Source of the DNA: Mycetocola saprophilus
Lineage (GTDB): Bacteria > Actinomycetota > Actinomycetes > Actinomycetales > Microbacteriaceae
Direction of reading: 5' to 3'
DNA length: 64,000 nucleotides
NCBI RefSeq assembly: GCF_000718085.1
Contig: NZ_JOEC01000002.1
Span: 1,364,001 to 1,428,000, forward strand
Shown here: positions 47,737 through 56,723 of the stretch, in pieces
Layout of the letters: every line of letters begins with the position of its first letter
Position numbering within the stretch: the first letter of the stretch is position 1
Translations under genes and position numbers: made by a program
Notes under the pieces: model-generated
The model's database searches: none
What the model saw: only the letters and a program-made list of their open reading frames with translations
What the model was told of the DNA's origin: nothing

Positions 47737-48609
47737 TTAGTCGCGCGCGTCGGGAATCCGAACCATGCCCTCCTGGGCGATGCTGGCGACGAGGTTTCCG
47801 GCGCGGTCAAAAATCTTGCCGCGGGACAGGCCGCGGCCGCCGCGAGCCGAAATCGACTCCTGGACGTACAGCAGCCATTCGTCGGCGCGGGCCGGCCGGT
47901 GCCACCACATCGCGTGGTCGAGGCTGGCGATCTTCAGGCCCGGGGTGACCCAGGGGATCCCGTGGGCGCGCAGGATCGGCTCCAGGATCGTGTAGTCGCT
48001 GGCATAGGCGATGGCGGCGCGGTGCAGCAGGTCGTTATCCGGCATGTCTCCCAGCACCCGCATCCAGACGGCCTGGTGCGGGGTCTTTTCGGGCACCCGG
48101 AAGTAGATCGGGGTGGGGATGTGGCGAATATCGAAGGCGCGGCCGGTGGCCCACTGCTTGGCCACGGGGTTGTCGATGCCGGCGAGCATATCGGCGGCGC
48201 TGGGCAGCGTCTCGGGGTCGGGGATGCCGACGGGCGTCTCATCCTGATGTTCGAGGCCCGGATCCTCGTCCTGGAACGAGGCGATCATCGAGAAGATCGG
48301 ACGTCCATCCTGATAGGCCTGGGTGCGCCGGGTGCTGAAGGAGCGACCGTCGTGAATGCGGTCCACCGAGAAGGTGATCGGCAGATCGACGTTGCCGGGC
48401 CGCAGGAAGTAGCCGTGCATCGAGTGCACAAACCGGTCATCCGCCACGGTGCGGGCGGCGGCCACCACCGACTGCGCGAGTACCTGTCCACCAAAGACGC
48501 GTCCGCCGGGGGCCCACTCCGAGGGTCCGGTGAAGATGTCCTCGCTGGTTCGGGCACCGGTATCGGTCAGATCCAGCGCGTGTAGCAGCGATTCGAGAGG
48601 GGCAGACAT
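47737..48609 (-). CDS. tesB: Acyl-CoA thioesterase II
   Basis: This 290-residue double-hotdog TesB enzyme hydrolyses medium- to long-chain acyl-CoA. The family signatures GGRVFGGQVLAQ near the N-terminus, VHSMHGYFLRPG, and SLDHAMWWHRP in the second hotdog are present. AAGGAG precedes ATG 48609 at good spacing. A minus-strand TAAACT at 48642-48647 is a plausible -10. Confidence 0.93.
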   Translation of the reverse strand: MSAPLESLLHALDLTDTGARTSEDIFTGPSEWAPGGRVFGGQVLAQSVVAAARTVADDRFVHSMHGYFLRPGNVDLPITFSVDRIHDGRSFSTRRTQAYQDGRPIFSMIASFQDEDPGLEHQDETPVGIPDPETLPSAADMLAGIDNPVAKQWATGRAFDIRHIPTPIYFRVPEKTPHQAVWMRVLGDMPDNDLLHRAAIAYASDYTILEPILRAHGIPWVTPGLKIASLDHAMWWHRPARADEWLLYVQESISARGGRGLSRGKIFDRAGNLVASIAQEGMVRIPDARD

Positions 48610-48703
48610 AGAACTCCTTGTTGGTGAAACCTACGGGCTCTAGTTTAGGCCGCCTCGCGACGGCGGGTTGGGAATGCCGGGGCGTCCCGGATAGTTTAGA
48701 GGT

Positions 48704-49384
48704 GTGATGGATACCTCCTTTACCCTGGCCGATTCCGAGACCCGATCCGACCTGAGCGTGTTTGTGCAACGCGCCGGACGCGTGGATCGGGAGGCCGTGC
48801 GCCTGGTGGGCACCGGGGGAGTGCTGGCGGTGTCCAGCCCGGTTCTGGTCCCGCGGGGCATCCTGTCCAGCGGACCCACCATCCTCGGGCTGCGCACGTT
48901 TGCGTTGGCCGAGGACGCCTCCTTTGATACCGTGGTGGCCCCCGCCTCGGTCCTGGAACGGCTGGCCCGGCTCGATGCACTGGGGACCGCCCTGCACGAG
49001 GTGCGCCTGCCCCCCGCCGAGGTGCGTGCCTCCTGGTCGGGGATCGCCGCGCCGCGTGGGGGATGGGAGCGTACCGGGAGCGTGAGCGCGGGGGTGCTGC
49101 GGGCCGGCGCCCGCGCCGGAGTCACCGAAATCGCCGCCGCGCTGCCCGCCAATGCCGGGGATCCGATCGTGGCCGGGGTGCGCATGGGGGTCTGGGGACG
49201 CGACCTTGAGGACGCGCCGGGGCTGCCCGGCGGGGTCGCATTTGCCGCCGATGCGCTGGGATTCCTGGGCCCCGATGACGCCGAGGAACTCGCGATCTTC
49301 ACCTCCGGTTCCTGGACCCGAATTACCAGCCTGCGCGGGCACGTCCTGGTGCGTCGCTCGGGCGGCGGTCTGCTGGTGAACTAG
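48704..49384 (+). CDS. Conserved hypothetical protein
   Basis: This 226-residue soluble protein has no membrane segment. It is rich in Ala, Gly and Val, and its segments ALGTALHEVRLPPAEVRASW and FLGPDDAEELAIFTSGSW look like a mixed alpha/beta fold. I know similar unannotated proteins in Microbacteriaceae but no function. GTG 48704 is six bases after TAGTTT (48692-48697), the leaderless spacing. The next codons include an ATG at 48707 as an alternative. Confidence 0.6.
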   Translation: MMDTSFTLADSETRSDLSVFVQRAGRVDREAVRLVGTGGVLAVSSPVLVPRGILSSGPTILGLRTFALAEDASFDTVVAPASVLERLARLDALGTALHEVRLPPAEVRASWSGIAAPRGGWERTGSVSAGVLRAGARAGVTEIAAALPANAGDPIVAGVRMGVWGRDLEDAPGLPGGVAFAADALGFLGPDDAEELAIFTSGSWTRITSLRGHVLVRRSGGGLLVN

Positions 49385-49476
49385 TGCCATCCTCGGCGGC
49401 ACCGTGCCGTGACGAATCCGCGCTCCATATCCGCCCGAGCCTTGCTCGTCGCCGAGCCTGCTCGGATAATAGGGTG

Positions 49477-50040
49477 ATGGACCTTCCCCTGCCGCCCAGC
49501 GCCCCGACGATTCCGATTCGCGAGGACCTGCGGCTTCGCCCGTGGCGAGTCGGCGATGAGGACGTGATTACGGCCGAATGTCAGGATCCCGAGGTTCAGC
49601 GATGGACCACGATCCCCACCCCCTACACGCGGGAAAATGCCGAGTTTTTCCTGGAGATCACCGCGAGCGACTGGGCCTCGGGTGCCGGCGGTTCGCTGGC
49701 ACTGGTGGATCCGCGTGAGGACGTGCCGTTTGGCTCCTTCGGATTCGTGAGCATCCGCGCCGACCATCGAGCCGCCGAGATCGGGTACTGGCTCGGCGCG
49801 GGACGGCGCGGCCACGGCTACGCGACCGCCGCGGTGATCGCGCTCAGTGAGTATGCGCTGGGCCTGGTGGGGCTTGACGAGGTGTTTCTGCGCATCGATC
49901 CGCTCAACCTGGCCTCGGCGGCGGTGGCTCGCCGCGCCGGGTTCGAACTCACCGAGACCGCGGTGGCCGACGCCCGGACCCCCGAGCTGATGGACACCTA
50001 TTCCCTGTTCGCCGCACGCGTGCGTCCGGAATCCGCGTGA
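49477..50040 (+). CDS. GNAT acetyltransferase, RimJ/RimL type (first of tandem pair)
   Basis: The 187-residue Acetyltransf_3 protein opens with LRLRPWRVGDEDVI and has the CoA-binding segment AGRRGHGYATAAV. Relatives acetylate ribosomal N-termini, antibiotics or small molecules; the target is unknown. ATG 49477 is six bases after GATAAT (49465-49470), hence probably leaderless; the frame is open back to 49384. The following gene overlaps its stop and is a divergent duplicate. Confidence 0.82.
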   Translation: MDLPLPPSAPTIPIREDLRLRPWRVGDEDVITAECQDPEVQRWTTIPTPYTRENAEFFLEITASDWASGAGGSLALVDPREDVPFGSFGFVSIRADHRAAEIGYWLGAGRRGHGYATAAVIALSEYALGLVGLDEVFLRIDPLNLASAAVARRAGFELTETAVADARTPELMDTYSLFAARVRPESA

Positions 50041-50585
50041 CGAGCGCGGGGTTCCCCACGGCCGCGCCCACCCTTCTCGTCGGCGGTGGCCTAGTGCTGC
50101 GTCCGTGGCTCGGCACCGATGTGGAGGCGGTCTTTGAGGCGTGCCAGGATCCGGAGATCCAGCGCTGGACTCCCGCTCCCACCCCGTATACTCGGGCGGA
50201 TGCCGAGCGGGTAGTAGGACGTTCGATCGCCTCCTGGGACGCGGGCCGCGGAGGCTATCTCGCCCTGGTGGACTCCGTCGAGGACCGGGCGAGCGGATGG
50301 TTTGGGATTGTCGATCTGGATGCGGATGCCCGCAGCGCCGAACTGGGCTACTGGCTTGTCGCGCCGCTGCGTGGTCGCGGGATCGCTACCCGTGCGCTCG
50401 ACACCCTCGTTGAGTATTCGTTTGAGGTGGGCGGCCTGGACTCGGTCTACCTGCGGATCGACCCGGCAAACGAACCCTCGGCCGCGTTGGCTCGCCGATC
50501 CGGGTTCATTCGCACCGCCAGCAGGGTAGTCGGGGCCCGCTCACCCGAGCCGCTGGACACCTATACCCGCCTGGCGGAGGACTAG
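50037..50585 (+). CDS. GNAT acetyltransferase, RimJ/RimL type (second of tandem pair)
   Basis: The 182-residue paralogue of the preceding protein shares the opening LRPWLGTDVEAVFEACQDPEIQRW, the same order of motifs (PTPYTRADAE, LVAPLRGRGIATRAL) and the same ending (PLDTYTRLAED). GTG 50037 overlaps the previous stop (GTGA). The pair arose by tandem duplication and may form a heterodimer or act on related targets. Confidence 0.82.
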   Translation: MTSAGFPTAAPTLLVGGGLVLRPWLGTDVEAVFEACQDPEIQRWTPAPTPYTRADAERVVGRSIASWDAGRGGYLALVDSVEDRASGWFGIVDLDADARSAELGYWLVAPLRGRGIATRALDTLVEYSFEVGGLDSVYLRIDPANEPSAALARRSGFIRTASRVVGARSPEPLDTYTRLAED

Positions 50586-50587
50586 CC

Positions 50588-51004
50588 CTACTCCTCGAAC
50601 GTGTTGACCATCGCGGTGGCCGCGCGGGAGAGGTAGTCCCAGAGGATCGCGTCATCGGCGGGGGAGAGATTCATCTTGTCGACCCCGGCGCGCATGTGGA
50701 CCAGCCAGCGGTCGCGGGCGGCGGGGTTGACCTTGAATGCGTTGTGGCGCATGCGCAGGCGGGGGTGTCCGCGCCGCTCGGAGTAGGTGGTGGGTCCGCC
50801 CCAGTACTGCTCCAGGAACATCAGCATGCGCTCGGTGGCCGGCCCCAGGTCTTCCTCGGGGTACATCGGGCGCAGGATCGGATCGTCGGCGATGCCGCGA
50901 TAGAACTCGTTCACCAGGATCTCGAAGGCCGGACGGCCGCCGAAGCGCTCGTAGTCGGTGCGACCGAGCAGGTTCTTGGGATACTGGCCCTCGGGGGTGG
51001 ACAT
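50588..51004 (-). CDS. glbO: Truncated haemoglobin, group II (GlbO)
   Basis: This 138-residue 2-over-2 globin has a likely proximal heme ligand His87 in RMRHNAF, Tyr35 at helix B and Trp100 at the G-helix position characteristic of group II. GlbO proteins bind O2 tightly and are linked to oxidative or nitrosative stress. ATG 51004 has AAGGAG at good spacing; the open frame continues five codons upstream. Confidence 0.93.
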   Translation of the reverse strand: MSTPEGQYPKNLLGRTDYERFGGRPAFEILVNEFYRGIADDPILRPMYPEEDLGPATERMLMFLEQYWGGPTTYSERRGHPRLRMRHNAFKVNPAARDRWLVHMRAGVDKMNLSPADDAILWDYLSRAATAMVNTFEE

Positions 51005-51063
51005 AATGCTCCTTCTCAATCCTCCGGCTCACGTTCAGCCGGGCACCGGGGTGCCCCTCCAGC

Positions 51064-52182
51064 CTACTGGGTGGGCGGAGTCTGTCCCGTCGGGTTTTCC
51101 CCGGTGGACTTGCGTCGCGGTGCACGCTTGGAAGCGGGTTTCTCGTCCGCCGGCGGCTTGGTCAGGCTCTGATTGACGGTCCCGATCGGGCGGGTGCGCG
51201 GGGGCTTGGCCCCGAGCACGCTGCCGGCGCTGTCGAAGCCGGACAGGACCACGGCCTCGAGCGAGGTGAGCGGCACCTCCTGCTCGCGGAAGTCCTGGAA
51301 CAGGCGGGTGCGCAGCTCGCGGGAGACATCGTCCTTGGCGGCGGTGCGGGTTTTGACCACCACGCGCACCACCAGGGCGTCGGCGGACACCGACTCGATG
51401 CCCCAGACCTCGGGGCGGTCGATGATGCGCGAGCGCCACTTCGGCGTGTGGGCGAGGGTATTTGCGGTTTCCAGTGCCAGTTCCTGGGCGTGGACCACAT
51501 CGGAGGTGTAGGGCACCGCGAGGTCCACGATCACGCGGGACCACCCCTGGGAGGTGTTTCCGACCCGGAGTACCTCGCCGTTGCGCACAAACCAGAGCGT
51601 GCCGTTGACATCGCGAATCTGGGTGACCCGGATTCCCACCCGCTCGACCACGCCGGTGGCCAGCGTGGTTGCGCCGCCGAGTTCAACCACGTCGCCCACA
51701 CCCAGCTGATCCTCCATCACCATGAACAGGCCGTTGAAGACGTCCTTGACGATGTTCTGGGCACCAAAACCGAGGCCGGCACCGAGGGCCGCGGTGAGGA
51801 GGGAGAGTGATCCGATGAGTTTGTCATCGATCACGTTGACGATCATCACGATCGCGATAATCACCACGACCACGTTGACGATATTGCTCATCACGGTGCC
51901 CAGGGTGCGGGTGCGCTGGACCAGACGGACCGCGGCGAGCGGGGACACGCTCAGCGCCTGCGTGTCTTCGGCACCCTGATTCTTTTTGACGCCATTGACG
52001 ATCTGGCTGACTACCCGGCGAATGAACAGGCGCAGAATCCACGATGCGACGACGGCGCCCGCGATGATCAGTGCTACCTGCACGAGCTTGCCCAGAGGGC
52101 TCAGCATGAAGGCGCCGATGGTGTCCCAGATGTTCAGCACGACGACGTCCGGGGTGGTGGGGGTGTCCGGTGTGGTTGCCAT
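51064..52182 (-). CDS. Small-conductance mechanosensitive channel, MscS family
   Basis: The 372-residue membrane protein has three or more helices and the pore-lining TM3 segment ALGAGLGFGAQNIVKDVFNG, followed by the beta domain GLFMVMEDQLGVGDVVEL and an alpha/beta C-terminal domain. A basic disordered tail ends the protein. It opens under membrane tension to release solutes. ATG 52182 lies seven bases after a minus-strand TACACT (52190-52195), so the mRNA should be leaderless. Confidence 0.92.
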   Translation of the reverse strand: MATTPDTPTTPDVVVLNIWDTIGAFMLSPLGKLVQVALIIAGAVVASWILRLFIRRVVSQIVNGVKKNQGAEDTQALSVSPLAAVRLVQRTRTLGTVMSNIVNVVVVIIAIVMIVNVIDDKLIGSLSLLTAALGAGLGFGAQNIVKDVFNGLFMVMEDQLGVGDVVELGGATTLATGVVERVGIRVTQIRDVNGTLWFVRNGEVLRVGNTSQGWSRVIVDLAVPYTSDVVHAQELALETANTLAHTPKWRSRIIDRPEVWGIESVSADALVVRVVVKTRTAAKDDVSRELRTRLFQDFREQEVPLTSLEAVVLSGFDSAGSVLGAKPPRTRPIGTVNQSLTKPPADEKPASKRAPRRKSTGENPTGQTPPTQ

Positions 52183-52194
52183 GCCTGAAAGTGT

Positions 52195-52232
52195 AGCGGC
52201 GGGCACCCGGGAGATCCTGGATGCCCGCCGCT
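52195..52232 (-). terminator. pepN terminator abutting the mscS promoter
   Basis: AGCGGCGGGCA (52195-52205) and TGCCCGCCGCT (52222-52232) form an 11-bp stem. Transcripts from pepN reach it just before the mscS -10 (52190-52195), so the hairpin occupies the spacer region of the next promoter. Confidence 0.65.
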
Positions 52233-52279
52233 AACGGGTGGTGTCGCGCGTGGCGACCGCCGGACTCACCGGCGTTAGA

Positions 52280-54829
52280 TTAGTGCTGAGCGTCGCGCTC
52301 GCGTGCCGCCAGGGCGCGCTCGGTGCCGGCGACGGCCTCGAGAACGATCCGGCGCAGTGCGGCGGGGCGCTCGGCGTTGGCCGCGAGCCAGGCGTGGGCG
52401 GCGTCGCGCAGATCGGTGTCGATCAGCGCGGACGGGTACAGGCCCGAGATCAGCGGCTCGGCCACGTGGTAGGCGCGCTTGTCCCACAGGTCGGCGATGA
52501 CGTCGAAGTACAGGGTCCGGAAGGGCTCCTGGTCGGCGGCATCGTGCAGGCGCTGGAAGCCCAGCGTGGTGGCCGAGACGATGGCGTTGGCGGCGGAGTC
52601 GTCCACCACCACGCTGTCCCAGGCGCGCTGCTTGGCGGCGACGCCCGGCAGGGCGGCGCGAGCCTGAGCGGCGGCCTTGGCCCCACCGGCGGTGTTGTCG
52701 GCGGCCAGGGCCGCGTCGATCTCGGCGTCACCCACGCGACCACCGGTTGCCAGGGCGCTCAGCAGCTCCCAACGCAGGTCGGTGTCCACTGTCAGCTCGG
52801 CGAGGGCCTCGCTCCCGTCCAGCAGGGCGGCGACCACGTCGAGGTGGGCGTCGGTGTTGGAGACGGCGGCGAAGAACTTCACGAACTGGAACTGGGCATC
52901 GCTGCCGGCCTCGGCACCGCGGGCCAGCGCCAGCAGGCCGTCGCCCACCTTGGCCAGGGTCTCCTCGCGGATGTCCTCGGCCACATAGGCCTCGGCTGCG
53001 AGCAGCAGCTGGTTCAGGGTCGTGCGCAGGGTGGTGGACTCGGTCTCGGTGGCGATGTGGTTCAGCACCAGGTCGACGTAGTCGCGGGCCGGGGTCTCGG
53101 CGTCGCGGGTGGCATCCCAGGCGCTGCTCCATACCAGGGCGCGGGCCAGCGGGTCGCTGATGTCGGCGAGGTGCTGGGTAGCAACCTCAAGGGAGGCGGC
53201 ATCCAGACGAATCTTGGCGTAGGCCAGGTCGTCGTCGTTCAGCAGGACGAGGTCCGGACGGGTGCGACCGATCAGCTCGGCCACCTCGGTGCGCTCGCCA
53301 TCCACGTCGAGTTCCAGGCGGTTCTCGCGGATCAGCTTGCCGTCGACCAGGTTGTAGAACCCGATGGCCAGGCGGTGCGGGCGGATGGTGGGGTAGTCGG
53401 CCGCTGCGCTCTGCAGGATCGCAAACGAGGTGATCACACCGGCCTCGTCAACCTCGATCTCGGGACGCAGCGTGTTGACGCCGGCGGTCTCGAGCCACAG
53501 GGTCGACCACTCGGAGAGGTCGCGGCCCGAGGCCTTCTCCAGCTCGACCAGCAGGTCGGCCAGCACGGTGTTGCCGAAGGCGTGCTTCTTGAAGTACGCG
53601 GAGACACCGGCGTAGAACGCGTCGATGCCGACCCAGGCGGCGAGCTGCTTGAGCACCGATCCACCCTTGGCGTAGGTGATGCCGTCGAAGTTCACCAGGA
53701 CGTCGTTGAGGTCGTTGATCTCGGCGACGATCGGGTGGGTCGAGGGCAGCTGGTCCTGGCGGTATGCCCAGGCCTTCTCCATGGCGGCGAAGGTGGTCCA
53801 GGCCTCGGTCCACTCGGTGGCCTCGGCGGTGGCGATGGTCGAGGCCCATTCGGCGAAGGACTCGTTGAGCCACAGGTCGTTCCACCAGCGCATGGTCACG
53901 AGGTCGCCGAACCACATGTGGGCCAGCTCGTGCAGCACGGTGACCACGCGACGCTCCTTGATGGCGTCGGTGACCTTGGAGCGGAACACGTAGGTCTCGG
54001 TGAATGTGACCGCACCGGCGTTCTCCATGGCACCCATGTTGTACTCGGGCACAAACATCTGGTCGTACTTGGCGAAGGGGTAGGGCACGTCGAACTTGTC
54101 TTCGAAGAAGGTGAAGCCCTCGCGGGTCTTGTCGAAGATGTAGTCGGCGTCCATGTACTCGGCCATCGATGCACGGGCGAAGACGCCCAGCGGGATCACG
54201 CGGCCATCGCTCGAGGTGAGCTCCGAGCGCCAGACCTGGTACGGACCGGCCACCAGGGCGGTGATGTAGGAGGAGATGCGCGGGGTGGGCTCAAAGCTCC
54301 AGGTGCCCGAACCGTTGCCGTTGTCTACCGGCTCGGGGGTGGGGGAGTTAGAGATGACCTGCCAGGCCAGCGGAGCGGTCACGGTGAAGGTGAAGGCCGC
54401 CTTGAGGTCGGGCTGCTCGAAGACCGCGTAGACCTGGCGGGAGTCGGGAACCTCGAACTGGCTGTAGAGGTAGACCTCGTTGTCGGCGGGGTCCACAAAG
54501 CGGTGCAGGCCCTGACCGGTGTTGGTGTAGGCGTGGTCGGCGTCGACCACCAGCACGTTGTGCTCGGCCAGGCCGGCCAGTGCGATGCGGCTGTCATCGT
54601 TGATGGCGGCCACGTCCAGCGCGGTGCCGTTCAGGGTGACCGAGTGTACGGTGCGGGTCACGGCGTCGATGAAGGTCGAGCTGCCCGGGGTCGCGGTGAA
54701 CGTCACGGTGCTCACGGTGCGGAAGACCTCGTCACCGGTGGTGAGGTCGATGTTGATGTCGTAGGACTCGACCGAGACGATGGAGGCGCGCTCGGCGGCC
54801 TCGGTCCGGGTCAGGTTTTCTCCGGGCAA
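52280..54829 (-). CDS. pepN: Aminopeptidase N (M1 zinc metallopeptidase)
   Basis: The 849-residue M1 aminopeptidase removes N-terminal residues from peptides. The exopeptidase motif GAMEN is at 266-270. The zinc motif HELAH gives His300, Glu301 and His304, with the third ligand Glu323 in NESFAEW. The ERAP1-like C-terminal helical domain follows. TTG 54829 was chosen because it yields MPGENLTR, the usual actinobacterial PepN start, and AAGGAG lies five bases upstream; GTG 54835 overlaps that site. Confidence 0.95.
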   Translation of the reverse strand: MPGENLTRTEAAERASIVSVESYDINIDLTTGDEVFRTVSTVTFTATPGSSTFIDAVTRTVHSVTLNGTALDVAAINDDSRIALAGLAEHNVLVVDADHAYTNTGQGLHRFVDPADNEVYLYSQFEVPDSRQVYAVFEQPDLKAAFTFTVTAPLAWQVISNSPTPEPVDNGNGSGTWSFEPTPRISSYITALVAGPYQVWRSELTSSDGRVIPLGVFARASMAEYMDADYIFDKTREGFTFFEDKFDVPYPFAKYDQMFVPEYNMGAMENAGAVTFTETYVFRSKVTDAIKERRVVTVLHELAHMWFGDLVTMRWWNDLWLNESFAEWASTIATAEATEWTEAWTTFAAMEKAWAYRQDQLPSTHPIVAEINDLNDVLVNFDGITYAKGGSVLKQLAAWVGIDAFYAGVSAYFKKHAFGNTVLADLLVELEKASGRDLSEWSTLWLETAGVNTLRPEIEVDEAGVITSFAILQSAAADYPTIRPHRLAIGFYNLVDGKLIRENRLELDVDGERTEVAELIGRTRPDLVLLNDDDLAYAKIRLDAASLEVATQHLADISDPLARALVWSSAWDATRDAETPARDYVDLVLNHIATETESTTLRTTLNQLLLAAEAYVAEDIREETLAKVGDGLLALARGAEAGSDAQFQFVKFFAAVSNTDAHLDVVAALLDGSEALAELTVDTDLRWELLSALATGGRVGDAEIDAALAADNTAGGAKAAAQARAALPGVAAKQRAWDSVVVDDSAANAIVSATTLGFQRLHDAADQEPFRTLYFDVIADLWDKRAYHVAEPLISGLYPSALIDTDLRDAAHAWLAANAERPAALRRIVLEAVAGTERALAARERDAQH

Positions 54830-54929
54830 TTTCACTCCTTGCAGTGGATGGGATTGTGTCCAACATTCAGCGTACCGCGTGATCGGCCCGGAATACCGGG
54901 GTTGTGGAAAGCCCGCGGTGTGTGACGAC

Positions 54930-54958
54930 TTGTGGAGGAAAGACACGCCGGGTATTGT
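54930..54958 (+). promoter_or_regulatory. Promoter of the gntR-DUF1648 operon
   Basis: TTGTGG (54930-54935), a 17-bp spacer and TATTGT (54953-54958) form a good promoter with a predicted start near 54965. Confidence 0.7.
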
Positions 54959-54977
54959 TCTAGTTGAAGTAGAACAA
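54955..54977. promoter_or_regulatory. GntR/YtrA-type operator
   Basis: Perfect 8-bp arms TTGTTCTA (54955-54962) and TAGAACAA (54970-54977) flank seven bases. The site covers the -10 and +1 of the gntR promoter, as expected for autorepression. Confidence 0.75.
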
Positions 54978-54988
54978 GTGGAGGTTGA

Positions 54989-55369
54989 ATGTTTCTGACG
55001 GTGGACCCACAATCGCCGATCACGCTCTATGAGCAGCTCGCGGCGAGCGTACGCGCGGGCATCCTAGACGGGAGCATTGCGCACGGCGAGCGCCTGCCCA
55101 GTGCTCGCGAACTCGCCGGATCCCTCGACCTCAACGTGCACACGGTGCTGCGTGCGTACCAGGCTCTGCGCGAGGAGGGGCTGCTCGATCTGCGCCGTGG
55201 CCGCGGTGCCGTCATCACCGCGCCCAGCCGGGACCTGGCCGAGGTAACGGCGGCACTGGACGCCCTGATCGGCGCCGCGAGCGCCGCCAGAATCGGCCCC
55301 GACACCCTCATCTCGCTTGTCCGCGCCCGCTTATCATCCACCCAGACCACCCAGGAAGGCCCCCGATGA
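54989..55369 (+). CDS. GntR-family regulator, YtrA subfamily
   Basis: The 126-residue protein is a winged-helix domain (about 8-78, with LPSARELAGSLDLNVHTVLRAYQAL) plus a short dimerisation tail, the compact YtrA layout. ATG 54989 has GGAGG upstream. Its stop overlaps the start of the following DUF1648 membrane protein (ATGA), so it probably regulates that gene and itself through the palindrome at 54955-54977. Confidence 0.93.
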   Translation: MFLTVDPQSPITLYEQLAASVRAGILDGSIAHGERLPSARELAGSLDLNVHTVLRAYQALREEGLLDLRRGRGAVITAPSRDLAEVTAALDALIGAASAARIGPDTLISLVRARLSSTQTTQEGPR

Positions 55370-56412
55370 ACCTCACCGTCACCCCCACTCGCACCGCGGC
55401 CCAGACCCGGCTGGTGGCGCTGTTTGCCCTGATCCTTCCCGCCCTGGCCGGTCTCGCCGCGGCGGGGCTGATTCGCACCTGGCGCGATGACCTGCCCGCC
55501 GAGGTGATCACCCACTGGGGTCTCGCCGGCGAGGCAAATGGCTGGAGCTCGGCCGCCTGGCTCCCCGTGGTGGTGGGACTCCCGATACTCGGGGTCGCGC
55601 TGCTCCTGGGCCTGCTGATTCTGCTTCCCAGCGCCGCGCGCGGTGGACGGCTGGGCATTGCCTTGCTCTCTGGGTTTTCCTGCCTGTTTGGTGGGCTCCT
55701 GGCCACCCTCCTTCCCGCGACCGTGATCCGTCAACGCACGGGACCGGGCCAGGATGATCCGTCGGTGCTGATTCCATTTTTTGTGGTTGCCGTCGCCTGG
55801 GTAGCGCTCAGCGTCCTCGGAGCCGTCCTCATCCGGCGTGCGCTTCCCGCCGACGTCGCGACGCCCGAGAGCGAGACGAACGCCCCGACCCTGGACCTCC
55901 CCGCCGATGCCCGTGCGGTGTGGATCGCCTCCGCGTCCATCGGCACCCTGATGCGGGTGGTACTCGGTGTGGTCCTGCTCGGCCTGATCACGCTGCTGGC
56001 CTGGCAGATGCTGGTGGATTCCGAATTCAACCCGGTCGCCGCGATCATCACCGCGGTCATCGTGGTGGTGCTGGTGTCGGTCCTCTCGATGTTCTCGTGG
56101 CGGTTGCGGGCCGATCGGGCGGGCTTCCGCGCGCACGCGACCCTCGGCTGGCCTCGGGTGGAGATTCCACTCGACGAGATCGTGGGCGCACACGTGGTGG
56201 AGGTCAACCCGGTCGCCGACTTCGGGGGATGGGGATGGCGCGTGGGCGCAAACAGACGACTGGGGATCATCCTGCGTTCCGGCTCCGCCCTCGAGGTAGA
56301 GCGGCGGGACGGGCGGCGCCTGGTGATCACCCTGGCCGACCCGCAGACTCCCGCGGCCCTGCTCAACACCCTGGTGGAGCGAGGCGAGCGGCCCGCATCT
56401 GCCGTGGACTAG
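55366..56412 (+). CDS. DUF1648-family membrane protein
   Basis: This 348-residue protein with about six helices starts with a DUF1648 segment (PAEVITHWGLAGEANGW). It continues as a long hydrophobic region and ends with a soluble PH-like domain (RLGIILRSGSALEVER). DUF1648 proteins linked to YtrA-type regulators are thought to act in cell-envelope stress or peptide antibiotic immunity (SdpI-like), but this one has no known role. The ATGA overlap with gntR indicates coupling. Confidence 0.82.
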   Translation: MNLTVTPTRTAAQTRLVALFALILPALAGLAAAGLIRTWRDDLPAEVITHWGLAGEANGWSSAAWLPVVVGLPILGVALLLGLLILLPSAARGGRLGIALLSGFSCLFGGLLATLLPATVIRQRTGPGQDDPSVLIPFFVVAVAWVALSVLGAVLIRRALPADVATPESETNAPTLDLPADARAVWIASASIGTLMRVVLGVVLLGLITLLAWQMLVDSEFNPVAAIITAVIVVVLVSVLSMFSWRLRADRAGFRAHATLGWPRVEIPLDEIVGAHVVEVNPVADFGGWGWRVGANRRLGIILRSGSALEVERRDGRRLVITLADPQTPAALLNTLVERGERPASAVD

Positions 56413-56529
56413 CCCCGCGCGGTCAATGCGCCATTCCGCACCTGCCGCGGGCTAACTCCGCGCGATCAATACGCCATTCCGCATCTGCCGCGGACTAGCC
56501 CCGCGCGGTCAATGCGCCATTATGCGACT
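56401..56529 (+). repeat. 43-bp tandem repeat, three copies, starting inside the DUF1648 gene
   Basis: Copies at 56401-56443, 56444-56486 and 56487-56529 are each 43 bp and differ at several positions. The first includes the last codons and stop of the DUF1648 gene, so later copies carry decayed duplicates of the gene end. Together with 56530-56642, where nothing further is recognised, this fills most of the 311-bp gap. Confidence 0.9.
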
Positions 56530-56642
56530 GGGGCCATGCTTGGCGCAGACCCGAGGGCTACGGTGAGGGGGAACCCGACACCCACCCGTGTCAATCGGGT
56601 TCACTCCGATGATTCGCGCCACCTGCAGGCCGAGATCATCCG

Positions 56643-56679
56643 CACCGGTGGCGATTGAACCCCCTTCTCGCCACCGGTG
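56643..56679. terminator. Inverted repeat upstream of the second DUF1648 gene
   Basis: The perfect 12-bp arms CACCGGTGGCGA (56643-56654) and TCGCCACCGGTG (56668-56679) surround a 13-base loop. There is no T run. It could be a terminator for the preceding operon or an operator just upstream of TAGGCT (56689-56694), a possible -10. Confidence 0.5.
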
Positions 56680-56723
56680 TATTCCCGGTAGGCTCGGAGC
56701 ACCCGCCGAGCAAGGAGCCCGTG

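Noticed and set aside
52238..54925. 895-codon open frame on the + strand opposite pepN
   Set aside because: It is an antisense shadow produced by high GC3. It is a low-complexity Gly/Val/Leu/Arg sequence with no domain, while the minus strand encodes a complete M1 aminopeptidase.
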